Source: Sphingomonadales bacterium (GTDB taxonomy: Bacteria > Pseudomonadota > Alphaproteobacteria > Sphingomonadales > Sphingomonadaceae). From it: 64,000 nt of DNA. The translations under genes and the position numbers were made by a program. Within the stretch, counting starts at the first letter, position 1, and every line of letters starts with the position of its first letter. Below the pieces are notes generated by a model, which had not been told where the DNA came from, made no database searches, and was given only the letters and a program-made list of their open reading frames with translations. Below are positions 44,917 through 54,927 of this stretch, piece after piece. The stretch is from the NCBI GenBank assembly GCA_025352685.1, contig JANXSN010000088.1, positions 62,001-126,000 on the forward strand, read 5' to 3'.

Positions 44917-45950
44917 TGGGGGGCCCGAATATCGCGGCCGTGATCGACGACGGGCAATGGTTTGCGCACAGGTACGATCCACAGCACGACGCCGTTCACT
45001 TCGTCCGCATGTCGCGTCAGGTCCATCAAGACGCAACGTTTCTAACCGACGAATATCTGCCTGCCGGTCTGGATAAAGTCATTATCGCACGACAGCAGGC
45101 CATCAATGCAATGTCGGCAACCCGACCACCGCATTACATTTTTCATTCTGCGTTCTGTTGCTCGACGATGCTCGCCCGCGCGTTCGACATACCAGGCGTT
45201 TCAATCGGTCTGAAAGAGCCGCCAATTTTCAACGATCTGGTCGGATGGCGACATCGCGGAGGCGGCCCGCCTACCCATGTTGCAAAGGTTCTAGACAATT
45301 TGACTTCGCTGCTAGCGAGACCACTGACGGCAGGCGAGAGGGCAATCGTCAAACCAAGCAATCTGGCGAACGGTCTCGCTCGCGGCATCTTGGCAATGCA
45401 AAAGGACTCAAAAGCCGTCCTAGTCTATGCGCCACTCAGCATTTATCTGCGCTCGGTCGCCAAAAAGGAAATGACTGGGCGACTTTGGGCACGAGATCTG
45501 CTGATAAAGTTACTACGAGAAGATCTCGTCCATTTGGGGTTTGAGCCAGGAGATTATCTTGGCCAGACCGACCTTCAAGTGGCCGCGGTTGGTTGGCTCG
45601 CACAACAGGCGCTGTTCGCCAGGCTCATTGCCGAGTTCGGAAATACGCGCGTCTGCACGCTCGACAGCGAGAGCCTACTTGCACGCCCGGCTGAAACCAT
45701 TGAAGCCTTAGCCACGCACTACGAAATTGGGCTATCCGAGCCGCAAATAAATGCGATCGTCACCGGCGACGCCTTTGCCAAACACTCCAAGTCGAACGTC
45801 GATTTTGGGCTGAAAGATCGCGCGCTAGAGTACGACGAGGCTGCCGCGCAGCATGGCGACGAAATCGCCAAGGTTACGCTCTGGGCCGAGGCGGTGGCGG
45901 ACGCCGCAACCGTACCAATGATACTACCCGCGGCACTCCTACTAGGCTGA
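44916..45950 (+). CDS. Sulfotransferase-like protein, function unknown
   Basis: A 344-residue protein translationally coupled to the TPR sulfotransferase (stop TGA and start ATG share one base at 44916; GTG at 44913 is an alternative). YIFHSAFCCSTMLARAFDIP resembles a sulfotransferase 5'-phosphosulfate loop (xxxCSTxLxR), and AVLVYAPLSIYLRSVAKKEM plus VCTLDSESLLARPAETIEAL could be the 3'-phosphate site and the late helix. The first about 60 residues (NIAAVIDDGQWFAHRYDPQH) are separate. I recognise it as a conserved-hypothetical type of sphingomonads found near TonB receptors, without known function. Lower GC and freer codon use than clpB are apparent by eye. Confidence 0.75.
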   Translation: MGGPNIAAVIDDGQWFAHRYDPQHDAVHFVRMSRQVHQDATFLTDEYLPAGLDKVIIARQQAINAMSATRPPHYIFHSAFCCSTMLARAFDIPGVSIGLKEPPIFNDLVGWRHRGGGPPTHVAKVLDNLTSLLARPLTAGERAIVKPSNLANGLARGILAMQKDSKAVLVYAPLSIYLRSVAKKEMTGRLWARDLLIKLLREDLVHLGFEPGDYLGQTDLQVAAVGWLAQQALFARLIAEFGNTRVCTLDSESLLARPAETIEALATHYEIGLSEPQINAIVTGDAFAKHSKSNVDFGLKDRALEYDEAAAQHGDEIAKVTLWAEAVADAATVPMILPAALLLG

Positions 45951-45959
45951 GGCGTCGGC

Positions 45960-46196
45960 TCAGTTCGGTTGATAGGGTGTACGTGGCTGCGTAATACGCT
46001 GCGCCTCCTCCTGGGCTTCGTCATTTATTCTGTTACATTTGCGTAACGAACAGCAAACTCTGCGGCTGGTGACGAGTGAGCCAATTACTGACTCGCGGAC
46101 ACATTTAACCTTATCCAGAGGATCCACTTGAGCGGGCGGAGTATCAGTTGACACCGCTGCCGAAGCAAAAGCCATAACAATGCCCGCGTAGGACAT
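45960..46196 (-). CDS. Small secreted Cys-containing protein
   Basis: A 78-residue protein: signal peptide MSYAGIVMAFASAAVS, then DPLDKVKCVRESVIGSLVTS, RRVCCSLRKCNRINDEAQEE. The pattern CR-x-S/T-x(2)-GS-x(4)-SRRVC is common in short periplasmic sphingomonad proteins of unknown role. Start ATG 46196 picks the signal peptide; the frame continues upstream to 46223. It ends 10 bases from the convergent sulfotransferase-like gene and lies downstream of the TonB receptor on the same strand, but a terminator separates them. Confidence 0.65.
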   Translation of the reverse strand: MSYAGIVMAFASAAVSTDTPPAQVDPLDKVKCVRESVIGSLVTSRRVCCSLRKCNRINDEAQEEAQRITQPRTPYQPN

Positions 46197-46278
46197 GAGA
46201 TACACTCCACACCGTTCAAGCACGCTGCTCTATCGAAGATCATTCCGTATCTGTAAGTCTGCATATGCGGTAACACAT

Positions 46279-46306
46279 AAAAAAGGGCGACGCCGAAGCG
46301 CCGCCC
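46279..46306 (-). terminator. Terminator of the TonB-dependent receptor gene
   Basis: On the minus strand GGGCGGCGC-TTCG-GCGTCGCCC (one G-T pair) with a UUCG loop, followed by TTTTTT (46284-46279). Strong canonical terminator 26 bases after the stop. Confidence 0.93.
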
Positions 46307-46331
46307 CCTTCTAAAGCTTCGACAAAATCGT

Positions 46332-49300
46332 TTAGAAACGAACTTTGACCGAGGCCGCGTATGCACGACCAAGCGCATCATATGTCGACGGGTAGGTGTT
46401 GCCGCTGTTGTACTGCGTCGTCCCCGCTGTGCTGCCTACGATCGGCGGCTTGACGTTGAAGACGTTGCTCACACCCAAAGTGAGTTCGAGGGTCGGAGTA
46501 AGTGCAAAGCGCGCCGAAACATCGAAGTAATCGTACGGACGGATATGGTTGAAGTTATACGGTCCAGTTCCATCGGGAAGTTTTCCCGAAAATAACAGAG
46601 CGGGAACCGGCGCTGCGTCCGTGCCGCCGTTTAAGCCGCGCGCAACATAGTTGGACGCCGTTGCCTCGTAGTTCGCCTGATCGATATGACGCCATAGGAG
46701 CGACAGATCTACCTTGTCGAATGACAAGGTCGTACGCTGTGACCACTGGAACTTCGGCTGGATCGAGGGGCAGTTAGCACTGAAATAACCAGTGCAATCA
46801 CGGTCTACCGAATTCGGATCAGCTGCATTCGAGCGGAAGTTCGAATGGAACGTGTAATTTCCCAGGAAACTCAGCGCCAGCTTCGCGAAGCCAATGTCTC
46901 GATGATAGTTCAAAGAAACATCGATACCATCGGTCTTCAACAAGCCGGAATTGGTCAGCTGGGTGATAAGGCCCTGCGTTGTCGCCGGATCACCGTCTAA
47001 TCCACCAGTCACCGGGTTACGACGAATGGCCGCTGTGCACAGCGGGTTGGTGGCGCTTGCCGCTGTTACGTTACCATTGTTGAAGCATGCGGTGACGACA
47101 TCGGCCGGTGCTGGTGCAGTAATCGCCTGCTTAACCCGAATATTATAGTAGTCGACCGTCAGCGTCAGCCCTTGAACCATGCTTGGCTGAAGAACCATGC
47201 CAAGCGTGTAACTGTCTGAAGTCTCAGGCTTGACGTTAAGACTGCCACCAGTCGTGTTATTCGCCTGCGCTGCTGTCGGATTCAAAATGCTTCCGATCGT
47301 GGCGGCCGGTGCACCCTGTGCGATGCAGACCGCACGTAAGTTGGCATTCGTCGTAGGGGCGGCTCCCGCGCACGGGTCCGTAGCCAAGCTCGTCAACCCT
47401 GTCGTAACGGGCGTGAAGAGTTCGCCGATGTTTGGAGCCCGAACCGCACGCGAATAACCACCACGGAACTTGAGATCCTTGACTGGCGACCATGTAAGTT
47501 CAGCCTTGTAGGTCGTGGTGTTGTATTTTGGCTGGGTCACCGCATCGACCTTGTAAGCCGAATAACGAGCACCACCCTTCACGGTCAGTTCGCGGAAGAA
47601 CGGTTTATCCTGGACCAGCGGGACCACGAGTTCGCCAAAGGCTTCATACACGTCGTAGCCGCCGTTGATGTCAGGGGCAGCACCGCCGGCACCGCCAAGT
47701 TCACCGGCCGTCTTTGCTAGCGAATCGGAAGCCTGCGAAGCGCTATATTTGCGATACTCACCGCCGACCGCGAACTGCACCGGATCAGCGGCTGAAGGAA
47801 CGGTAAAACCGAAGTCGCCACTTATGACGGCACGGGCCTGCGCCAGCGTCGTTTTCACCAAGGTCGTCGACGCCTGTTGTACAAACGCCGATCCCGCCTG
47901 GCTAATGGAACCAGCTGGGCCAAACACGTTGATGGGTACACAGCCTGCCGCTGTGCTACCGCCGTTCGGGGCGTTGGGCAGACACGTCGTTGTGTTTGTT
48001 GCGTAAACGGCAGCGCGAATGCGTGAGGTCAGCACGTACCCACCAAGAGTTTGACGGTTCTCGGATTCGCCGTAGCTGGCGTTAACGTCCCACTTCACGT
48101 GGCTGTTGAATGCTCCTCTCAGACCTACGCGGTAATCGAAGATCGTAGTTGAAAACTCGCTCGTACGCGGCCCGTCTTCGACGAAGCGACGTGACAAGTT
48201 AAACGTCGCTGTTTTGAAGGCAGGATTGGCCGTCACGAGGCCGGTCAATGGGTCAATAATGGTCGGCGACGTCGCGGTTGATGCCGCATCGCACGTTGGC
48301 TGATCAAAGCGCGCCAGGTAGGTGGCCTGTGCCGAAACGCTAGCACCGGAAGCCGAGTCAATTCCAGTCACGGTTGGTGCGATGTTGAATGCGCAAAGCT
48401 GGTTGCGCACCGATGCCGGCAAATACGGGTTGCTCAGCGGAACTGCGACGGAGGAGCCGAAAGAACCTGACGGCGCGACGATCGTTGAAACCGTATTTTT
48501 GGAGAACAGGCCACGCGTATAGATCTCGATGTTGTCCGAAATCTCGTAGTGCGCAGCTGCGAACATGTTGTACCGGCGGAACGGCGTCTGGAAGATGTTG
48601 TAAGGATTGAAATTAAATCTGTGATAGGTGCCAATCGCTTGCCCGGTCGTAGGGTTGACCTGACGCGCCCCGCCGTTTTTGGCGCCACCTGGATTAACCG
48701 TCAAAATTGGAGTCGTCGTGCCGTCTGCGTTAATTTGAGTACCCGTTTGAGTGTAAGCGGGCTGCGTGTTGGGAACACCGCCGGTTAAGCCCCGGGTGCT
48801 GGTAATACGTGAAGGGACAGTCGTGCCCGAGCCGCCAAACGTACCCGAAAACGAATCTATGTTATTGACCGAGAAATCGCGGTCGCCCTGATAGACCGGA
48901 TCGGATTTCTGATAGCCGATCGAAAGAACAGCATTGCCCTTTCCGTCAGCGAAATTGCCACCCACGGTGACGTCAGTGCGTAGGTAGTTGCCGTCGCCCT
49001 TCTCAGTGATCTTCTCACTCGCTGAAATCTCAACACCCGAGAAATCGCGTTTTGTCACGAAGTTGACGACGCCCGAAATGGCATCTGCGCCGTATGTTGT
49101 AGAGGCGCCGCCCGTCAGGACGTCGACACGGTCGATCAAAGCAAGCGGAATATTATTGAGATCGACGATGCCGACCAGCCCCGATGGCGCAATGCGATTA
49201 CCGTCGAGCAGAACAACGTTGCGGTTTGCACCGAGACCACGAAGATCGACGAACGATGCGCCACCATTTCCGTTGTTCACTGCCGAACCGATACTTGGCA

Positions 49301-49559
49301 CGACGCCCGGTATATCGCGCAGAACTTCTTCGGCCAGGTTGTTCTGGCGAAGGGCGATTTCCTCCGACGTGGTCACGAGGACGGGCGACGATTGTGCAAG
49401 ATTAGGGTTGGAGATCAGCGAGCCGGTGACGACAATCGTGTCTTCTTCCTTTGGGGCGTCGGCGGGTTTGGCGTTTTGCGCGAACGCAGGCGAAGCCATG
49501 AGCGAACCCGCGATAATTGTGGTCGCAAGAAGATTGCGGCGGAAAGCCTTGGTAACCAT
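46332..49559 (-). CDS. TonB-dependent outer-membrane receptor
   Basis: A 1075-residue ligand-gated importer. Signal peptide MVTKAFRRNLLATTIIAGSL; TonB box DTIVVTGSLIS (about residues 39-49); plug domain (NNLAEEVLRDIPGVVPSIGS, FVDLRGLGANRNVVLLDGNR, IDRVDVLTGGASTTYGADAI, GVVNFVTKRDFSG); then a 22-strand beta-barrel with large loops and the terminal Phe (ASVKVRF). LGANRNVVLLDGNR and size above 1000 residues fit the sphingomonad/Caulobacter group that takes up peptides, sugars or other large substrates. Ligand unknown. Convergent with the sulfotransferase-like pair. The 258 bases upstream hold only its leader and promoter region. Confidence 0.95.
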   Translation of the reverse strand: MVTKAFRRNLLATTIIAGSLMASPAFAQNAKPADAPKEEDTIVVTGSLISNPNLAQSSPVLVTTSEEIALRQNNLAEEVLRDIPGVVPSIGSAVNNGNGGASFVDLRGLGANRNVVLLDGNRIAPSGLVGIVDLNNIPLALIDRVDVLTGGASTTYGADAISGVVNFVTKRDFSGVEISASEKITEKGDGNYLRTDVTVGGNFADGKGNAVLSIGYQKSDPVYQGDRDFSVNNIDSFSGTFGGSGTTVPSRITSTRGLTGGVPNTQPAYTQTGTQINADGTTTPILTVNPGGAKNGGARQVNPTTGQAIGTYHRFNFNPYNIFQTPFRRYNMFAAAHYEISDNIEIYTRGLFSKNTVSTIVAPSGSFGSSVAVPLSNPYLPASVRNQLCAFNIAPTVTGIDSASGASVSAQATYLARFDQPTCDAASTATSPTIIDPLTGLVTANPAFKTATFNLSRRFVEDGPRTSEFSTTIFDYRVGLRGAFNSHVKWDVNASYGESENRQTLGGYVLTSRIRAAVYATNTTTCLPNAPNGGSTAAGCVPINVFGPAGSISQAGSAFVQQASTTLVKTTLAQARAVISGDFGFTVPSAADPVQFAVGGEYRKYSASQASDSLAKTAGELGGAGGAAPDINGGYDVYEAFGELVVPLVQDKPFFRELTVKGGARYSAYKVDAVTQPKYNTTTYKAELTWSPVKDLKFRGGYSRAVRAPNIGELFTPVTTGLTSLATDPCAGAAPTTNANLRAVCIAQGAPAATIGSILNPTAAQANNTTGGSLNVKPETSDSYTLGMVLQPSMVQGLTLTVDYYNIRVKQAITAPAPADVVTACFNNGNVTAASATNPLCTAAIRRNPVTGGLDGDPATTQGLITQLTNSGLLKTDGIDVSLNYHRDIGFAKLALSFLGNYTFHSNFRSNAADPNSVDRDCTGYFSANCPSIQPKFQWSQRTTLSFDKVDLSLLWRHIDQANYEATASNYVARGLNGGTDAAPVPALLFSGKLPDGTGPYNFNHIRPYDYFDVSARFALTPTLELTLGVSNVFNVKPPIVGSTAGTTQYNSGNTYPSTYDALGRAYAASVKVRF

Positions 49560-49817
49560 CTGAATGTCTTCCCCTAGTTTGGGCGGTGTTAACCGCCGCT
49601 GGAATTTGTTCGGTGCGTATGCGATCCATCTAAAATCGCCTACGGGCGAAGGACGATCCGCTAGATAGCGACGCTTTAGGTGACATTTCGTTCACCGCGC
49701 AATCGTTCTGCGCAGGCTTGCAACACAAATGCCCTGCCCCTGTGGTATTTTCGACACAGATTTGTCATGGTATCGACGCTGACGCATAACCTTCCCTAAC
49801 CCTGGGAGGACCGGAAC

Positions 49818-50345
49818 TTGAAATATGTCTGCGCACTAGCCGCCGTGATTATCGCCGCCCCCGTCAGTGCTGCCGATGAGCCGCCGCCAATCGCCCGGCC
49901 GATCGCAGCTCTGCAACAATGCCGCACTCTCGCCGACGCGTCGGCCCGGCTAGCCTGCTATGACAAGGCGGTCGATGCATTGAGCGCCGCCACTGCAGCA
50001 AACGAGGTGGTCATCGTCGAGCGCACCGACGTGCGCAAGGCCCGAAAGGGACTATTCGGATTCACGCTCCCGCGTATCGGGTTCCTGACCGGCAGACCCG
50101 ACAACGCTCAGGATCGGGCCGATGAAGCCGAGCTCGAAACCACGATTACGGCCTCGCACAGTTTTGGTTACGGCAAATGGCGGTTTACCGTCGAAGGTGG
50201 TGCAAGTTGGGAAACGACCGAAACCAACATCGGATTCGACGACCCGTTGCCGGGTCGCAAAGTTCTGCTCCAAAAGGGAACCTTGGGAGGATACTTCGCC
50301 AAGGTCGGCAAGGGCCGCCGGGTTGCGGCAAAGCGAATCGGGTAA
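49818..50345 (+). CDS. Secreted protein, function unknown
   Basis: A 175-residue protein with signal peptide (YVCALAAVIIAAPVSAADE) and the block CRTLADASARLACYDKAVDAL, a two-Cys motif found at the N terminus of many periplasmic proteins (C-x-L/I-x-D-x-x-x-RLACYD). The C-terminal half (SHSFGYGKWRFTVEGGASWE, TLGGYFAKVGKGRRVAAKRI) is basic. Initiation appears to be at the TTG at 49818, with GGGAGG 9 bases upstream; no in-frame ATG lies nearby. Role unknown. Confidence 0.75.
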   Translation: MKYVCALAAVIIAAPVSAADEPPPIARPIAALQQCRTLADASARLACYDKAVDALSAATAANEVVIVERTDVRKARKGLFGFTLPRIGFLTGRPDNAQDRADEAELETTITASHSFGYGKWRFTVEGGASWETTETNIGFDDPLPGRKVLLQKGTLGGYFAKVGKGRRVAAKRIG

Positions 50346-50355
50346 CCCGCGTCCG

Positions 50356-51273
50356 TCATCCGGTGAAAGGCATCGGCCCGGCAAGCAGCAACGGGTCGAT
50401 GCGCTGGTCCTGCCACTTCATACTCCAGTGAAGATGCGGACCCGTGGCGCGACCGGTCATCCCGACCGCGCCGACTAGCTGCCCTTGGCGCACCCTGTCA
50501 CCGGGTTTCACGTCGATACGCGAAAGGTGCAGGAACGCGCTGTTCAACCCCATGCCGTGGTCAATCATCAGCACGTTGCCTTCGAGCGTAAAGGGGTGGT
50601 CCGCTGCAAGAACCACGACGCCGTCGGCGGGCGCGACGACAGCGGCCCCGGTCGGGCGCGCCACATCGACACCGGAATGGGGATCACCTTTTTCGCCATT
50701 GGCATAGCGTCGCTGCGACCCAAAAAGTCCTGAAATGCGGCCCGTAACCGGCCAGACAAAATGTTGCCGCCAGCCTCCAACAGCCGCATCGACCCGACGT
50801 GCGGCATTGATCTGCGCGAGTTCTGGACCGCGCAGTCGTGCAAACTCTTCGCTCGGTTGGGCAAACCGGGGGACGCCGGCGATGTTTTCGATTTGCCAGG
50901 CGCGCGGCGCAACGCTCAGCAGCAGATCAGAGACACGGCCATCAGACAATGTTGCCCTCAACGCGGCATGGGCCGGCGCGTCGCGCCCGAAGCCGATGAT
51001 GAACCGGCCGTCCGACGCGACACGAACCGCGACACCATTCAGTGTCAGGCTAAGCGCATTCGGCGCGACTTTGCCCAAGAGTACCGCACCCTGCGTCGGC
51101 GTCCCAGTCAACGAAATACCGTTCACAACGGCTGAAGGCACCGGATCAGGGATGCCAACGGGCGGGGCGTCAGCCGCGAGCGCGGCCTCGGCTGGGACCA
51201 GAAGCGGCGCTACACAGCTTGCGCCGAACAAAGCGGCGACAGCGGCGCAAGAGCGTGCGCCGCCAGACTTCAC
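50356..51273 (-). CDS. M23 family peptidoglycan peptidase
   Basis: A 305-residue exported LytM-type endopeptidase cutting peptide cross-bridges of peptidoglycan. A signal-like segment (SCAAVAALFGASCVAPLLVP) is followed by an about 130-residue N-terminal domain, then the M23 domain: FVWPVTGRISGLFGSQRRYA, first zinc ligands in GDPHSGVDVARPTG, and the catalytic HLH in GRATGPHLHWSM. All zinc ligands are present, so it should be active. GTG start in a GTGA overlap with the DUF2093 gene, thus part of the xseA-DUF2093-M23 transcript. Confidence 0.92.
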   Translation of the reverse strand: MKSGGARSCAAVAALFGASCVAPLLVPAEAALAADAPPVGIPDPVPSAVVNGISLTGTPTQGAVLLGKVAPNALSLTLNGVAVRVASDGRFIIGFGRDAPAHAALRATLSDGRVSDLLLSVAPRAWQIENIAGVPRFAQPSEEFARLRGPELAQINAARRVDAAVGGWRQHFVWPVTGRISGLFGSQRRYANGEKGDPHSGVDVARPTGAAVVAPADGVVVLAADHPFTLEGNVLMIDHGMGLNSAFLHLSRIDVKPGDRVRQGQLVGAVGMTGRATGPHLHWSMKWQDQRIDPLLLAGPMPFTG

Positions 51274-51467
51274 CGGGTCAGTGCCTCGGTGGCGATCCCG
51301 GCGCTGGCATAAGCTTCCTGGCGCGCCACGCTCCAGTACCGCAATTCATCAAGTGGGATGGCGACCTTGCTCACGGCACAAAGGACATGGTCGCCCTGCG
51401 CAAGTATGCGATGACCATTGGCCATGTAGTGCAGCCGCGCGAGGCGACCCGACGGGGACATCAGCAT
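51270..51467 (-). CDS. DUF2093 protein
   Basis: A 65-residue protein: SGRLARLHYMANGHRILAQG, DHVLCAVSKVAIPLDELRYW and SVARQEAYASAG match DUF2093, a small alphaproteobacterial family with one conserved Cys and a HVxCAVxxxxIPLxxLRYWSVxRQEAY core. Usually found directly downstream of xseA, as here (xseA stop at 51489). ATG 51467 preferred over the TTG at 51488. Function unknown. Confidence 0.88.
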   Translation of the reverse strand: MLMSPSGRLARLHYMANGHRILAQGDHVLCAVSKVAIPLDELRYWSVARQEAYASAGIATEALTR

Positions 51468-51488
51468 AACGTCTACAATCTCCAACAA

Positions 51489-52928
51489 TCAAAGCAGACT
51501 GCCCTGGTGCGCTGTATCGTCAACATAGCCTTCCCGGGCTGAGCGCTCAACCCGTGCGTCGACCCGGTCGTCACAGGCAAACACCAAAGTCAGAGCGCCC
51601 GCCTTGCGCGCAACAGCGCCGCTGGTCACCAGCTTGCCGGTGCGTGTTTCGATCCGCGCATAGCCGCGCTCAAGCGGACGGTCGGGATGCAACGTTGCTG
51701 CAACCCGCCATAGCCGGTCGAGGCGGTCGCGAGCCTCGGCCATCGGACGCACGACAAGACGGGGGTCGAGACGCGTCGCCGAGAGCCGTGCGCGCGATTG
51801 GGACAGCCGTGCCGCCAACAACGGTGGACGAAGCGCGGCCGACGCATGAGCGACATCCCCGCGCGCGTCGGCCAACGAACGACCCAGACCACGCCGCAAT
51901 CGCTCCCCCAGATCGTAAACACGTTGGCGCTGACTACCGAGCAAATCGTCAGGCGCCGGCAGGCGCACTGCGACTGCTGCCAGCCGTTCGCCGCCGCGTT
52001 GGCGGTAACGATGCGCACAGCGCAGCGAACGAATTCCCAATTCCTCGACTGCACTGATCAATTCGCTCCGGACGGGCACGGCAATTTCTGCCGCTGCCGT
52101 CGGCGTCGGCGCGCGGACGTCAGCGGCGAAATCGCACAACGTCGTGTCGGTCTCGTGGCCCACTGCCGAGATGATAGGGATGGACGAGGCCGCGACGGCG
52201 CGCACAACAGCTTCATCATTGAAACCCCAGAGATCCTCGACCGACCCCCCGCCCCGCGCGACAATCACGAGGTCAGGGCGCGGGACGGGTCCCCGCGCTG
52301 GCAGATCAGAAAATCCGGCGACAGCGCGCGCAACCTGTTGGGCAGAACCGGGACCTTGCACAAGCACTGGCCAGACGATCACCGTCGTCGGGAAGCGATC
52401 GGCAAGGCGATGCAGGATATCGCGGATGACTGCCCCTGTCGGCGAGGTTACGACACCGATGGTGCGTGGAAGATAAGGCAAACGACGCTTGTGCGCTGGC
52501 TCGAACAGGCCCTCACCGGCGAGCCTTGCCTTCAACTTTTCGAGCAACGCCAGCATTGCCCCTTCACCCGCCAGCTCCATCGTGTCGACGATGATCTGAT
52601 ACTTTGATCGGCCCGGATACGTCGTCAGCTTGCCTGTTACGACGACTTCCACGCCGTCGGCCGGTGCAAACGCCAACCGTGCTGCAGACATTTTCCACAT
52701 CACGCCATCGAGCGCCGCGCCGTCGTCTTTGAGCGCCATGTAACAATGGCCGGACGCGACCCGCTTCCACCCCGAAATTTCGCCGCGGACACGGACGTGG
52801 CCGAAGCCATCCTCGACGTGCCGTTTCAGCCGGCCCGATATTTCAGTGACGGTGAACGGCGCCGAATTGTCGCCGGGCGCACTGTCGGCTAGCAACGCGG
52901 GTGCATCGGAATCGAGAGGTAAGGGCAT
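51489..52928 (-). CDS. xseA: Exodeoxyribonuclease VII large subunit
   Basis: A 479-residue catalytic subunit of exonuclease VII, which degrades single-stranded DNA from both ends during mismatch and recombination repair. OB-fold: [40 protein letters not shown]; catalytic core: [69 protein letters not shown]. The coiled-coil C terminus (about 330-430) and the PLERGYARI motif are present. The ATG at 52928 overlaps the purD ATG on the other strand; ATG 52934 is an alternative. xseB is not in the window. Confidence 0.94.
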   Translation of the reverse strand: MPLPLDSDAPALLADSAPGDNSAPFTVTEISGRLKRHVEDGFGHVRVRGEISGWKRVASGHCYMALKDDGAALDGVMWKMSAARLAFAPADGVEVVVTGKLTTYPGRSKYQIIVDTMELAGEGAMLALLEKLKARLAGEGLFEPAHKRRLPYLPRTIGVVTSPTGAVIRDILHRLADRFPTTVIVWPVLVQGPGSAQQVARAVAGFSDLPARGPVPRPDLVIVARGGGSVEDLWGFNDEAVVRAVAASSIPIISAVGHETDTTLCDFAADVRAPTPTAAAEIAVPVRSELISAVEELGIRSLRCAHRYRQRGGERLAAVAVRLPAPDDLLGSQRQRVYDLGERLRRGLGRSLADARGDVAHASAALRPPLLAARLSQSRARLSATRLDPRLVVRPMAEARDRLDRLWRVAATLHPDRPLERGYARIETRTGKLVTSGAVARKAGALTLVFACDDRVDARVERSAREGYVDDTAHQGSLL

Positions 52929-54201
52929 GAACATCCTGCTACTTGGCGGGGGCGGACGCGAACATGCGCTGGCATGGAAGTTGGCGCAATCACCGAGTCT
53001 GACAAAACTGTTCGCCAGTCCTGGCAACCCGGGAATTGGCGATCATGCCCAGTTGATCGCGCTGGATTTGACCAATCATGCCGAGGTCGTCGGTTTTTGT
53101 CAGCGCGCGGCCGTCGACCTCGTGGTCATCGGCCCTGAAGCCCCTTTGGTCGATGGTATCGCTGACAGTCTGCGCGCGACAGGCATTGCTGTGTTTGGAC
53201 CGTCGAAGGCGGCAGCGAAGCTGGAGGGGTCGAAGGGATTCACCAAGGACCTGTGTACGACCGCCAACATCCCCACGGCGGCTTACCTCCGCTTTTCCGA
53301 CGAAACCGCCGCTCTCGCCGGGCTCGAAGCCTTCGGCCTGCCTGTAGTCATCAAGGCCGACGGTCTTGCCGCAGGTAAGGGTGTCGTCATTGCGACCACG
53401 ACACAGGACGCGCGGGCCGCGTTAGCGGAGATGTTCGGGGGTTCCCGAGACGGCGGCAATACAAGTATTGTCATCGAGGAATTTCTGACCGGCGAGGAAG
53501 TCAGTCTGTTCGCGTTGACCGACGGGTCGAATGTCGTGTCGTTCGGCACCGCGCAGGATCACAAGCGCATTGGCGAGGGCGACACCGGCGCCAACACTGG
53601 CGGCATGGGGGCCTACTCACCCGCAGGCGTCCTGACGCCTGCGCTGGAGGACCTCGCCATGGATACAATTGTGCGACCCACCGTCGCCGCGATGGCGGCA
53701 GCGGGTACGCCGTTCGTTGGCGTTCTGTATGCCGGACTGATGCTGACGGCCGATGGCCCTAAACTCATCGAGTACAATGCCCGCTTCGGCGATCCCGAAA
53801 CCCAGGTGCTGATGCCGCGTTTCAAGGGCGACCTTGCCCAAGTCTTCAACGCCGTCGCGCTCGGTCGTTTAGCAGACGAAGCTCCTCCGGCCTTTTCGCA
53901 GGACTTTGCATGCACGGTCGTCTTGGCAGCGCCCGGCTATCCGGGAACACCCCTAGCTGGCGGCAAGATCGAGGGCATTTCTTGCGCCAACGAGATCGCA
54001 AAAGTGTTCCTTGCCGGCGCGAAATTAGAAGGGGATAGGCTCGCCGCGTCGGGCGGGCGGGTGCTGGCCGTAACCGGCAGCGGGACATCATTCGCCGACG
54101 CCCGCGCTAATGCGTACGCGGGCATTGCGCGCCTCACTTATCCAGGCGGTTATTTTCGTCGTGATATCGGCTGGCGTGAGGTTGAACGTCCAAAACTGTG
54201 A
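52927..54201 (+). CDS. purD: Phosphoribosylamine-glycine ligase
   Basis: A 424-residue ATP-grasp enzyme joining phosphoribosylamine and glycine in the second step of purine synthesis. [20 protein letters not shown] is the N domain; [34 protein letters not shown], the ATP-grasp loop [36 protein letters not shown] and [14 protein letters not shown] are diagnostic. ATG 52927 is preceded by GAGAGG. Divergent from xseA with the two start codons sharing bases. Confidence 0.97.
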   Translation: MNILLLGGGGREHALAWKLAQSPSLTKLFASPGNPGIGDHAQLIALDLTNHAEVVGFCQRAAVDLVVIGPEAPLVDGIADSLRATGIAVFGPSKAAAKLEGSKGFTKDLCTTANIPTAAYLRFSDETAALAGLEAFGLPVVIKADGLAAGKGVVIATTTQDARAALAEMFGGSRDGGNTSIVIEEFLTGEEVSLFALTDGSNVVSFGTAQDHKRIGEGDTGANTGGMGAYSPAGVLTPALEDLAMDTIVRPTVAAMAAAGTPFVGVLYAGLMLTADGPKLIEYNARFGDPETQVLMPRFKGDLAQVFNAVALGRLADEAPPAFSQDFACTVVLAAPGYPGTPLAGGKIEGISCANEIAKVFLAGAKLEGDRLAASGGRVLAVTGSGTSFADARANAYAGIARLTYPGGYFRRDIGWREVERPKL

Positions 54202-54450
54202 AATTCATCACTGAATACAAGACGATCTTTACAAGATGGGTCGTCGCCTTATGTAGATGAAAGTTCCGGATTTATCCGGGCGGGGGACGCAGACAGTTAC
54301 GGGGGCGAGGCAGGGAACTGCTGTTTCAGGTGTGAACCAGCTCCGGTTCGGACGAGCCGGCACGGAAACGCAATTGCGGATTCGGCTCGCATCATGGACC
54401 CGTCGCTACGCAGTGTTGCGCAACGAGAGCTATCCGGGAGCGAACTGAGC

Positions 54451-54927
54451 ATGAACTTGAACGTGGTTCTGGGGATTTCAGCGGTAGCTGCCGTAATCCT
54501 CGGGCTTGTTGCAGGCTGGCTGATCTGGGGACGGCGCCGCTCGGTCGATATAGCGGCCCCGACGCTCGACGCTGCGCCCCCCGCGCCCACGTTGCGACGC
54601 AAGCCTACAGCAGCAGAATTGCAAGCTCAGCTTGCCACGTTCAATCCGCCGCAAGTCGATACCCAGGTTCAGAATCCCGACAATCTGATGCAGCTAAAAG
54701 GGGTTGGTCCGCGCCTTGCCAAAATGCTGTACGAAATGGGGATCGGTAAATTCGAACAGATTGCGTCCTGGACCGACGCCGACGTAGCCCGGATCGAATC
54801 GCATCTAGGGCCGTTTTCGGGCCGGATCGTCAGTGACAATTGGGTCGAGCAGGCACGATTCCTTGCCGCGGGCGATCGCGCTGGATTCGAGGCACGGTTC
54901 GGCAAGCTGGGCACCGAACTCGCATGA
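54451..54927 (+). CDS. Membrane-anchored helix-hairpin-helix protein
   Basis: A 158-residue protein with one N-terminal membrane helix (MNLNVVLGISAVAAVILGLV, ending GWLIWGRRR), a Pro/Ala-rich linker, then a HhH domain: DNLMQLKGVGPRLAKMLYEM, GIGKFEQIASWTDADVARIE, SHLGPFSGRIVSDNWVEQAR. This is the domain also fused to complex I and ribosomal proteins (DUF4332/LSU L21-like) and probably contacts nucleic acid. Start ATG 54451. Overlaps the EnvC-like gene by ATGA. The 249 bases after purD hold no gene that I can recognise. Confidence 0.8.
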   Translation: MNLNVVLGISAVAAVILGLVAGWLIWGRRRSVDIAAPTLDAAPPAPTLRRKPTAAELQAQLATFNPPQVDTQVQNPDNLMQLKGVGPRLAKMLYEMGIGKFEQIASWTDADVARIESHLGPFSGRIVSDNWVEQARFLAAGDRAGFEARFGKLGTELA

